Origin: Fibrobacter sp. UWR4
GTDB taxonomy: Bacteria; Fibrobacterota; Fibrobacteria; Fibrobacterales; Fibrobacteraceae
DNA length: 47,031 nucleotides
Assembly (NCBI RefSeq): GCF_003149045.1
Contig: NZ_QGDU01000029.1
Span: 1 to 47,031 of the forward strand
Direction of reading: 5' to 3'
In this document: positions 24,501 to 30,585 of the stretch, one piece after another
How the letters are laid out: the number at the start of each line of letters is the position of its first letter
Numbering within the stretch: position 1 is the first letter of the stretch
Program-made: the position numbers and the translations under genes
The notes under the pieces: model-generated
What the model saw: the letters and a program-made list of their open reading frames with translations, nothing else
Database searches by the model: none
What the model was told of the DNA's origin: nothing

Positions 24501-24623
24501 AAGACCATCAATTTCCGCGCCCGTCATAGCGGCGTGGGCTACATCAGCCTGGACAACATCTTCCTCTTGCAGGAAGACGGCACCGAAGTGCCTATGCCCA
24601 AGGGCTTGCGCCGCCTGAGGTAA
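21597..24623 (+). CDS. Large secreted clan GH-A-like glycoside hydrolase with inserted and C-terminal binding domains
   Basis: The 1008 residues start with a signal peptide (ending GTAQAAQ). The barrel has the clan GH-A pair: acid/base Glu344 in QWEIGNELDGEW and probable nucleophile Glu487 in VFLSEFSTN. The first motif resembles GH51 arabinofuranosidases (GNEMDG). A region at about 115-265 (VRRSHLADGKMETMWWGEIL, WVVVEFPEKKNIDSLQISWG, TRYVAIRFKL) looks like an F5/8-type (CBM32-like) sandwich inserted in the barrel. After the barrel come beta domains, then at about 820-1000 a jelly-roll-like module (VLQNFDNGVDAVDWF, then GYISLDNIFLL). The short basic end is LRRLR. Substrate is unknown, likely a plant polysaccharide. 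No Shine-Dalgarno is clear before the ATG. Confidence 0.72.
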   Translation: MKKKFVLSAAMIAALGLAGTAQAAQTVIKVDDTKPGVVINKNNMMSADLAIWNPPSRYYDMTDALVDGGYTLFRFPNGSLSNDYHWNGIGKYDSTGLWITTEEEGKYAPGFLGETIYRGTTKDNYGFVRRSHLADGKMETMWWGEILDPNDPPWVVVEFPEKKNIDSLQISWGDLRPKAFQYEYWTTDYAEYPGVHQALTNDLKLEASVKVTGPETMYKGKSVRTRYVAIRFKLQDLPGKGVQIREMKMFSNGEDLLAGNEYKMYAMSTRNGDKARTDWTNIPWHFEEFMKYLGTLPKSADGKPAQAVICVNAGTGTSKEAAAWVRYANKVKGYNIKQWEIGNELDGEWEESGPISARHYAARYLEYARAMKAVDPTIILHGPLLSTHKMMQKGAGILDGKYWMEEFLRIVGEAEIADGKRYLDAVDLHNYPYWTPNGANAKDMLKAMLDVGPNMDTLDVWMKRHLPGVDKVPSASGEEKRRVFLSEFSTNVQGYSLLMDYPQATAMAMIFAQHAVRFGDRLQVLPWDAFGNLFKSPDDTWGTISMTALLKEGSWNKWKSLEPTAEYYGVYMTFKQFLEDGFAVVPVESSNSEVVAYALAKDKSARVLLANLSDVAQVVQIDRVSVGAGADKAAIEVDVFGEEQFKWVGDQKNAYPYPKMGPSGRRLNPEKSRDITIPPFGLVVAQINPRAVGTDKATAKNAATPVVLAAALEKKVMMVGDTVDLFVTAVQQNGQLTGATLKIPGFGKKGSAMTVNVTPDDGKWDASVESFHVKVPVPEHAKTTPVVVQGTGAKGTEIELTVTGLGGKKTVQKIPFRVRGAYRTTSVLQNFDNGVDAVDWFPVVGEGNTEMGAKVFNGNPPHGGFIRHDFHIEQPPTLGWPNYSGAYYVVPQEIKQSVGVVFDYATNHNNPDGYIEVQVQSDQVKDYDEFMVRLRNTHGSWVRDTLIWENMTQEGWGKTIPQLDPTKIKTINFRARHSGVGYISLDNIFLLQEDGTEVPMPKGLRRLR

Positions 24624-24683
24624 TGGCTCTTGTTTTAAATACAAGCGGGAACTTTCTGCTTGTATAAAATGAAAATCAAAAAG

Positions 24684-24712
24684 AAAACCTCGCAGTAGAG
24701 CTGCGAGGTTTT
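24684..24712. terminator. Bidirectional terminator between the GH gene and gltA
   Basis: AAAACCTCGCAG (24684-24695), loop TAGAG and CTGCGAGGTTTT (24701-24712) form a perfect 12-bp stem between convergent genes, with A and T runs at the ends. Confidence 0.9.
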
Positions 24713-24737
24713 TGCTTAACGCTTGATCGCTGCGCGA

Positions 24738-26027
24738 TTATCTCTTGTCCCTATCAACCCAGGGTCTCAGGTTTTCGCCAGTGTAAATCTGACGAGGACG
24801 ATTGATCTTGGAGTTGGGATCGTCGTGCATTTCCTTCCAGTGAGCAATCCAACCCGGCAAACGACCGATGGCAAACATCACGGTAAGCATTTCGGTGGGG
24901 ATGCCCATGGCGCGGTAGAGGATACCGGAGTAGAAATCCACGTTGGGGTAGAGCTTACGTTCGATGAAGTATTCGTCCTTCAGGGCGGCTTCTTCAAGCT
25001 TCAGGGCAATGTCAAGCAGCGGGTCGTGAACGTGTTCGCGTTCAAAAACCTGATACATGAGCTTCTTCAGCACCTTGGCGCGGGGGTCGTAGCTCTTGTA
25101 GACGCGATGACCGAAACCAGAGAGACGGAACGGGTCGTTCTTGTCCTTTGCCTTTGCCATGACCTGATCGATGGTCATGCCGCTCTGCTGGATGCGGAGC
25201 AGGGTTTCCAGCACAGCCTGGTTTGCTCCACCGTGGAGAGGTCCCCACAGGGCGCAAATGCCTGCACAGATAGATGCGTAAAGGTTTGCCTGGGAGCTGC
25301 CCACCATACGGACTGTAGAAGTGGAGCAGTTCTGTTCGTGGTCCGCATGAACGATGAGCAAGGTGTTCAGAGCCTTTTCCATAATCGGATCCGGGTGGTA
25401 AGGGCGAGCCTTACTGCTGAACATCATGTTCAGGAAGTTACTGCAGTAACTGCGTTCTGCTTCCGGGTAGACGAACGGTTCACCGATGCTTGCCTTGTAA
25501 GCGAAAGCGGCGATGGTACGAATCTTGGAAATCAAGCCTGCAGTGGTCAGTTCGAATGCGCTGGCAATGTTTTCATCGTCGTAGAAGCGGGGGGTGAAAA
25601 GACCCACAGCGTTCACGATGGAACTGAGGATACCCATAGGATGTGCGTTAGGCGGCATCTGACGGAAGAAACTCAGCAGGTTTTCGTGGAGGAGTGCGTT
25701 TTCGGTCAGGAGAGTACGGAAGTGGGAAAGCTGCTGGGATGTGGGCAGTTCGCCGTAAACCAGCAACCATGCTGTTTCAGGGAAGGTAGCCTTTTCAGCC
25801 AAGTCTTCGATGGCGTAACCGCGATAGCGCAAGATGCCCTGTTCACCATTCACGTAGGTGATGGAGCTCTTGGTGCTACCAGTATTCAGGTAACCGTAGT
25901 CAAGCGTTACAAGGCCAGATTCCTTGCGGAGCTTGCTGATGTCGAGACCGTGTTCGTTCTCAGTACCTTCACAGACGGGGAGTTCGAAACTCTTTCCGTT
26001 GTAGTTCAGTATTGCGTTGTCGGACAT
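24738..26027 (-). CDS. gltA: Citrate synthase
   Basis: This enzyme condenses acetyl-CoA and oxaloacetate into citrate, the entry to the TCA cycle and to 2-oxoglutarate/glutamate synthesis. Its 429 residues are normal for the type found in E. coli. Active-site landmarks are HADHEQNCSTSTVR, GPLHGGANQAVL, GFGHRVYKSYDPRA and the catalytic Asp in PNVDFYSG, with the C-terminal NRPRQIYTG. The ATG at 26027 has GGAGG 6 bases upstream. An exact-consensus sigma-54 promoter lies about 137 bases upstream on the same strand (26164-26179), so expression may follow nitrogen or another enhancer-driven signal. Confidence 0.97.
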   Translation of the reverse strand: MSDNAILNYNGKSFELPVCEGTENEHGLDISKLRKESGLVTLDYGYLNTGSTKSSITYVNGEQGILRYRGYAIEDLAEKATFPETAWLLVYGELPTSQQLSHFRTLLTENALLHENLLSFFRQMPPNAHPMGILSSIVNAVGLFTPRFYDDENIASAFELTTAGLISKIRTIAAFAYKASIGEPFVYPEAERSYCSNFLNMMFSSKARPYHPDPIMEKALNTLLIVHADHEQNCSTSTVRMVGSSQANLYASICAGICALWGPLHGGANQAVLETLLRIQQSGMTIDQVMAKAKDKNDPFRLSGFGHRVYKSYDPRAKVLKKLMYQVFEREHVHDPLLDIALKLEEAALKDEYFIERKLYPNVDFYSGILYRAMGIPTEMLTVMFAIGRLPGWIAHWKEMHDDPNSKINRPRQIYTGENLRPWVDRDKR

Positions 26028-26141
26028 TGATCCTCCAGGGGGTAGTAGACGGTAGTCAGTAGGAAGTTAGAAGTGAGTTCTAAATCTCTGACTCCGACTA
26101 TTATTCATTTTCATAAAAAGTAGAATTTGTTTTTGTCTTTA

Positions 26142-26169
26142 AGACTCGTTGCAAAAGACTTGTTGCAAA
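26142..26169. repeat. Two tandem 14-base units at the gltA promoter
   Basis: AGACTCGTTGCAAA (26142-26155) is directly followed by AGACTTGTTGCAAA (26156-26169). The second unit contains the sigma-54 -12 element on the minus strand, so the duplication creates a second TTGCA 14 bases downstream of the first. Confidence 0.75.
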
Positions 26170-26179
26170 TTTTGTGCCA
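26164..26179 (-). promoter_or_regulatory. Sigma-54 (RpoN) promoter of gltA
   Basis: Read on the minus strand: TGGCAC (26179-26174), 5 bases AAAAT, TTGCA (26168-26164). This is the exact -24/-12 consensus TGGCAC-N5-TTGCA. Transcription would start near 26152 and run into gltA, whose ATG is at 26027. An inverted repeat, AGTAGG (26179-26184) with CCTACT (26202-26207), lies just upstream. Confidence 0.7.
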
Positions 26180-26233
26180 GTAGGTTTCTGCAGCAAAACT
26201 GCCTACTTCCTACTGTCTACTTCCTACTTCTAA

Positions 26234-27529
26234 TTACTTCTGCAGTTCCTTAACAGCCTTGTAGATGTTGTCGAAGAGCTTGGCCAGCTTTTCGGTGGGC
26301 ACTGCGGAGAAGGCCAGACGGATAAGGCCGCTCAGCATGATGGTGCCGGTGCTGTAATCCTTGATGAGCTTCTGGCGGAGTTCTTCGGCGTCCACACCCT
26401 TGGGCTTGACGCACATGAAGTAACCGCTGTTGAAGGGCATGGCTTCGAAGGATTCTGCATATTCCGGATGGGAAGCCAGGATATCCTTGATGATGTCGTA
26501 GCGCTTCTTGAGGGTAGCGTACTTTTCAGCCTTCTGGGAATCGTATTCGGCAGACTGGTAGGCGGCCAGCAAAATCTTCTGGGAAATGGACGGACCGTTG
26601 GAGATGTTGCCACGGACGGTACCGGCGGCCTTGTCTTCCAGAGCCTTCAGCTGTGCTTCGGTAGCACCCTTGAAGCCGAAGCTCATGAAACCAACGCGGA
26701 AGCCCCAAACGTAGTCTTCCTTGGTGGGGCCGTCCAGCTTCACAGCCAGCAAGTTTTCGTGGGCGTCGACAATTTTTGTAAAGAGGGATTCGCGAGTTAC
26801 ACCATCTTCGTAAACCAGGCCGAAATAGGCGTCGTCCATGAGGGCCACGACCTTGTTGCCGGCAGCGGCACATTCGGTGAGGATCTTAGCGATTTCCACA
26901 GCTTCGGTTTCGGTGGCGGTGTAACCGGTGGGGTTGTTGGGGAAGTTCAGGAGAACAACCTTCTTGTCGCTCTTGCCAGCTGCAAGGGCTGCCTTGAGGG
27001 CTTCGGTATCGAAACCGCCGTTCTTGAAGGTGTTGAACGTCTTGATCTTTGCGCCGCGAGCGTTTTCGAAGACCAGTTCGTAGTTATCCCAGTACAGGTC
27101 CGGAATGATGACTTCGTCACCAGCGTCCAGGAACATGTAACCGGCGCAGCTGATAGCGTGGGTCAGAGCGCAGGTGACCACCGGGTTGGAGAAGTTCTTG
27201 GAAGCGAGGGTGGGGTTCTTCTTGATGACCTGTTCCTTCCATGCCTTACGCAGGTCCGGATTACCGAAGCTGGGGGCGTAGAGGAAGGAGTTCTTGGGGA
27301 GGTTCAGGGACTTGAGAACGCAATCCAGAACCAGCGGAGAACCGTCGTCTTCGAGAGCGGTACCGATGGTAGCGTTGATGTCGGAGCCCTTAGCTTCTGC
27401 ACCCTGGCCAAGAATACCCTTGCGGGGGAAGAAAATGGCCTTGCCCTGTTCAGAGAGCATATCGAGGACCTTGCAGCCGTTTGCGGAAAGTTCGGCGTTC
27501 AAGGCAACTGCGAGAGGATTGTAGTTCAT
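26234..27529 (-). CDS. Aminotransferase class I/II (PLP-dependent)
   Basis: This PLP enzyme probably transfers an amino group between an amino acid and a 2-oxo acid. From the ATG at 27529 (AGGAAA upstream) it has 431 residues. Fold-type I features include YAPSFGNPDLRKAWKEQV, VTCALTHAISCAGYMFLDAGDEVI (cofactor-binding loop region), NFPNNPTGYTATETE and ALMDDAYFGLVYEDG (PLP-binding Asp/Tyr). LAVKLDGPTKEDYVWGFRVGF holds a candidate Schiff-base Lys, and the C-terminal IRLAFSAV an Arg that binds the carboxylate. Aspartate- or alanine-type specificity cannot be told. Frames continuing upstream of 27529 lack a start supported by a ribosome site. Confidence 0.85.
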   Translation of the reverse strand: MNYNPLAVALNAELSANGCKVLDMLSEQGKAIFFPRKGILGQGAEAKGSDINATIGTALEDDGSPLVLDCVLKSLNLPKNSFLYAPSFGNPDLRKAWKEQVIKKNPTLASKNFSNPVVTCALTHAISCAGYMFLDAGDEVIIPDLYWDNYELVFENARGAKIKTFNTFKNGGFDTEALKAALAAGKSDKKVVLLNFPNNPTGYTATETEAVEIAKILTECAAAGNKVVALMDDAYFGLVYEDGVTRESLFTKIVDAHENLLAVKLDGPTKEDYVWGFRVGFMSFGFKGATEAQLKALEDKAAGTVRGNISNGPSISQKILLAAYQSAEYDSQKAEKYATLKKRYDIIKDILASHPEYAESFEAMPFNSGYFMCVKPKGVDAEELRQKLIKDYSTGTIMLSGLIRLAFSAVPTEKLAKLFDNIYKAVKELQK

Positions 27530-27862
27530 TTTTCGTTTCCTGTTGAAAAATTTGTTTAAACCGAGGGTCAAATTTAGCATAAGCCGAGCGTCGCGGCAAC
27601 AAAGAATTTGTTGACATGACCGAGGCGAGCTAAATGCGGCAAACCTGCCGCAAGATAGTTTTTTTTGACCCACCTCGCAAGGTTCGGCACACATACGAAA
27701 ACGTTATTTAAACCCAAAAATCCGTTATAAATCCGTAGAGGTTTGCCTTAAACCCTGTAATTTTCAAATATTGTAAGTAAAGTGTGGATCTGTAAGGTGT
27801 GCAGGATTCTTTTTTTTGACTCAAATCGCAATGAAAATCTAGTTTGTGTACTGGAGCTCACA
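27530..27862. other. Gene-free divergent gap with a hairpin and T run
   Basis: This 333-base gap separates the divergent aminotransferase and small membrane-protein genes. It holds a perfect 7-bp hairpin TGCGGCA/TGCCGCA (27635-27652, loop AACC), followed 6 bases later by eight Ts (27659-27666) on the plus strand. A TTGACA lies at 27611-27616 without a clear -10 at normal spacing. The hairpin could be an attenuator or the end of a short transcript. Nothing else is recognised. Confidence 0.35.
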
Positions 27863-28072
27863 ATGTTTTTGATTCCTCTGATACTAGGTTTCCTAATCGA
27901 ATTTCTGCTGGTCCCTTACTTTGTCAAACGTAAGGCAGTTCGTGGCCGCGGCTGGATCACCAAGGCCCAGTATCCAAAACTCTACGTTTTTGGAATCGTC
28001 ATGTACATTTTGCTTGGGCTGTACCTGATGGCCATGAGCTACCCAGTCTATCTCATCGGCCTGGAAAAATAG
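27863..28072 (+). CDS. Small two-helix membrane protein
   Basis: The 69-residue protein has two predicted membrane helices (FLIPLILGFLIEFLLVPYFV and FGIVMYILLGLYLMAMSYPVYLI) joined by a basic loop (KRKAVRGRGWITKAQYPK). The ATG at 27863 has GGAG 6 bases ahead, which favours it over longer frames from 27782. Its end overlaps the end of the convergent RhuM-PLD gene by 20 bases. No family is recognised. Confidence 0.6.
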   Translation: MFLIPLILGFLIEFLLVPYFVKRKAVRGRGWITKAQYPKLYVFGIVMYILLGLYLMAMSYPVYLIGLEK

Positions 28073-29000
28073 GCGGGGAACTAATCAGATTTAGCAATTG
28101 CTCTTTCGTCAAAAATTCTAAAACAGAAAATGCGGTCAACTTGTTGCCCAAATCCTTTATGGATGCTCCTACGTGATAGACTATGTCGTCGACGATGATA
28201 AAACGGTCGTGAACATCTCGAATATTCAGGACTTGTACGGTGGGGTTTTGACGATTTAATAGATTCTCTTCTTCTTTCATTGTGCGGGTGACTCGTGCAG
28301 AATAGACAAATCCCTTTACTCCTGCAGACTTTTTTGCCAGGAGTCGGAGAGTTCTGTCGTCTGCATAGGGATCGATGATTATGATTTCTTGTTTTGCTGA
28401 ACGGACGAGTTGGGCTGCGAATTCGTAGCCGCTCCACCAGGATTTCGCAGGAATTGCGCCTTCTGTGGGAGGCGTGTTTAGCTTGACAAAGAAATCTACT
28501 TGCTTTTCGAGAGCGTCAAGGCGATTTTCAGAGACGTCTAGCCGATTGTCGTGAGATTGTAGATGTTTCTCGTGATTGACTAGTTGCTGGTCAATACGTT
28601 GCTCGGATAGCATCAAACGTTGGTTGATACTGTAGCCTTTGAGAAGGTGGTTTTTCAGGACTTGGTTTGCCCAGCGACGAAAATAAGTTCCTTGAATAGA
28701 TTTTACCCGGTATCCTACGGAAATAATGACATCCAGTGAGTAAATAGTAGTCGGTTTAAATTTTGAGAGGGTATTATGCAAAATTTGCATATTACTTTCT
28801 TTTTCAATTTCTTTTTCTTTAAAAGCATTTTGAATATGTCTGGCAATGACGGATTGATTTTTTTGAAATAACTCCGCCATTTGAGCCTGCGTCAGCCAGA
28901 CGGTTTCGTTTTCGAGACGGACATCAAGATGCAATTCGCCATCGGCATGGTAGGCGATGATTTCGCCTTTTTCAGGCGCTTTTTCCGGTTGATTTTCCAT
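28053..29000 (-). CDS. RhuM-family protein with PLD-like C-terminal domain (copy 2)
   Basis: The 315-residue paralogue of the protein at 15915-16856 has the same layout. The RhuM N-terminus has LENETVWLTQAQMAELFQKN, SLDVIISVGYRVKSIQGTYF and WANQVLKNHLLKGYSINQR. A coiled-coil linker is slightly longer, with heptad-like repeats (NRLDVSENRLDALEKQV). The PLD-like end has KSWWSGYEFAAQLVRSAKQE, IIIDPYADD and HDRFIIVDDIVYHVGAS, again H-D-R with Arg in place of Lys. The ATG at 29000 has GGAG 6 bases upstream; an ATG at 29021 is also open. It stands alone between a small membrane gene and lipoprotein genes, not beside restriction genes. Confidence 0.75.
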   Translation of the reverse strand: MENQPEKAPEKGEIIAYHADGELHLDVRLENETVWLTQAQMAELFQKNQSVIARHIQNAFKEKEIEKESNMQILHNTLSKFKPTTIYSLDVIISVGYRVKSIQGTYFRRWANQVLKNHLLKGYSINQRLMLSEQRIDQQLVNHEKHLQSHDNRLDVSENRLDALEKQVDFFVKLNTPPTEGAIPAKSWWSGYEFAAQLVRSAKQEIIIIDPYADDRTLRLLAKKSAGVKGFVYSARVTRTMKEEENLLNRQNPTVQVLNIRDVHDRFIIVDDIVYHVGASIKDLGNKLTAFSVLEFLTKEQLLNLISSPPIFPGR

Positions 29001-29182
29001 CGGAAACTCCGAGGAACGCATTTCCCATGATGCGAGGAAACTCGCGGGCCCCTGTCGGGGGATGTAATAAAAACCGGCGTTTCCGGCTGGGATAAATATA
29101 CAAATTGCAAAAGTCAGATTATGACAATTTGCGTATTTGACTATATTTATTTTGAGATAAAGGGAATAAATTAGGAGAACAT

Positions 29183-30541
29183 ATGAATATAGGCCGCCTG
29201 CGAACTATTCTGAGCGCAAAACCGCGTGTCACTCAGCTCGCTATGCTGTTGATCGTGGCAACAATGCTTATTGCCTGCGGAGGTGATAATGGTTCCAGCG
29301 CCAGTAGCGATGAAAGTTCTTCCTCTAGCGAAGTCAAGGACAGTTGCTCCTCCAGCGTCATTCCCGGCTCCGACCGGGAATCTAGCAGTTCCTCTAACGT
29401 CATTCTGAGCGGCAGCGAAGAATCCAGTAGTAGTGTGGTGGGTTCCTGTTCGTCTGAATTAGGCGAGTCGGGGCTTGAGGCAATTTCCGCAATGGCTTAC
29501 TATTGTGTCCATGATTCTGCAAAGGTTGATTCCCTTTTGGCAATCTATAAGGCCGATGGTAATTTCGGGGATATGACGACATCGTTTGCCGATTGCGCCT
29601 ACGAAATGTCCTTTGATTATTTGGATGATGATGTTATTATGCCGTCACCACTAAAAATGTTTTACCTTAATGAGAAACCTTACTCTAATTTTAAAATTTC
29701 GTGGGTAAAGTTCAGGGAGACGATTTATAAATTTTGGCAGGATGACTATGGTGTTGGGCCATGCAACAGGGATTTCGAAAACGTCGTGAAACGCAACCAG
29801 GATTCCCTAAGTGAATCGCCAAGATATTTTATATGCACTGATAGAAGACCTGGTTATTACAGCGAAATAAATTGGGTCTCTGCCTCGGCACTTCAAGTGG
29901 CTACCTACGGCTTGGAATGTGACAGCTCTGATTATCGTTCAATAACGGATAGTGCCGATGGCTCCATGTATGTTTGCGATAGAGGTGATTGGCGCTTGCC
30001 TAAGGATGTTGAAAAAGAATATGGGTTGTGTAAGGCCGAAAACAACGGTGAAGTCAAAGCCGGCGAAATATACGAGTACATCTGCGATTCTGCAAGTTGG
30101 AAACTGAACGAGTTGGTCCTAGTGGATTCCTCCGACAACCGTGAATTTCGTGCCCTGAAAATTGCGGGCCTTTACTGGATGAGCGAAAATTTCAAAACGG
30201 ACTCTTCCAGGTATTTTTGGAATGAAGTCATGGATGAAAATTTCTGCCCGAAAGGATGGCGAATTCCCTCAGATAAAGAATGGGAATCCATGCTGGATAC
30301 TTTGCGTGGTGTAAGAGCGAATGAATATCCCATGAATTTGGTTGAGAGGTTTGGTGGAGTTGTGAATTGGTGGAGCTCTACCGAATATGGTGCGGACAGC
30401 GCTGTGGTATTTGGAATTGACTATCACCCCATGGATTATGCGAGTTCGCGGAAATTTACATATCATAGAGGTATTCAGCCCAAGGAATCCAAATACAGAT
30501 ATGATTACGCCCGCTGCGTGAAGGATGGACCCATTCAGTAG
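29183..30541 (+). CDS. Ser-rich lipoprotein with FISUMP domain
   Basis: This surface or periplasmic lipoprotein of 452 residues has the signal LAMLLIVATMLIAC, with the lipobox Cys at about 32, then CGGDNGSS and a Ser/Glu-rich linker to about 95. A Cys-rich middle region follows. The C-terminal Fibrobacter major paralogous domain (about 325-448) carries GLYWMSENFKTDSS, CPKGWRIPSDKEWESML, WWSSTEYGADSAVVFGI and YARCVKDG. FISUMP proteins are abundant in Fibrobacter; their function is not established. Two palindromic repeats lie inside the linker-coding part. The ATG has AGGAG 7 bases upstream. The next gene has a related N-terminus. Confidence 0.82.
   Translation: MNIGRLRTILSAKPRVTQLAMLLIVATMLIACGGDNGSSASSDESSSSSEVKDSCSSSVIPGSDRESSSSSNVILSGSEESSSSVVGSCSSELGESGLEAISAMAYYCVHDSAKVDSLLAIYKADGNFGDMTTSFADCAYEMSFDYLDDDVIMPSPLKMFYLNEKPYSNFKISWVKFRETIYKFWQDDYGVGPCNRDFENVVKRNQDSLSESPRYFICTDRRPGYYSEINWVSASALQVATYGLECDSSDYRSITDSADGSMYVCDRGDWRLPKDVEKEYGLCKAENNGEVKAGEIYEYICDSASWKLNELVLVDSSDNREFRALKIAGLYWMSENFKTDSSRYFWNEVMDENFCPKGWRIPSDKEWESMLDTLRGVRANEYPMNLVERFGGVVNWWSSTEYGADSAVVFGIDYHPMDYASSRKFTYHRGIQPKESKYRYDYARCVKDGPIQ
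29356..29425 (+). repeat. Two palindromic repeats inside the lipoprotein linker coding region
   Basis: Repeat A (29356-29383) contains ATTCCCGG/CCGGGAAT around CTCCGA. Repeat B (29398-29425) contains ATTCTGAGC/GCGAAGAAT around GGCA, with a tandem G-A mismatch. Both begin CGTCATTC and both are read in frame, giving VIPGSDRESS and VILSGSEESS. Confidence 0.75.
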
Positions 30542-30585
30542 GGTGGTTGCCCGATTGAAATACTGTGTTTGTTAAGGTAAAAACG

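Larger units (their letters stand above)
26041..26238. repeat. Inverted pair of GTAGAC/AGTAGGAAGT repeats around the gltA upstream region
   Basis: The left element is at 26041-26074 (contains GTAGTAGACGGTAG and AGTAGGAAGTTAGAAGT). The right element, at 26201-26238, is the same family in opposite orientation (its complement contains GTAGACAGTAGGAAGT). They flank the sigma-54 promoter region, and the right one runs into the end of the aminotransferase gene. Confidence 0.6.

Noticed and set aside
21561-24644. 1027-residue open frame on the minus strand opposite the large hydrolase gene
   Set aside because: The plus strand has a signal peptide, catalytic motifs and domain structure. The antisense frame is low-complexity, His/Arg/Leu-rich and matches nothing, a by-product of codon bias.
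24723-26030. 435-residue open frame on the plus strand opposite gltA
   Set aside because: Citrate synthase on the minus strand is unmistakable. The opposite frame has no motif and no ribosome site.
26468-27559. 363-residue open frame opposite the aminotransferase
   Set aside because: PLP-enzyme motifs are on the minus strand; the opposite frame is Gly/Val-rich noise.
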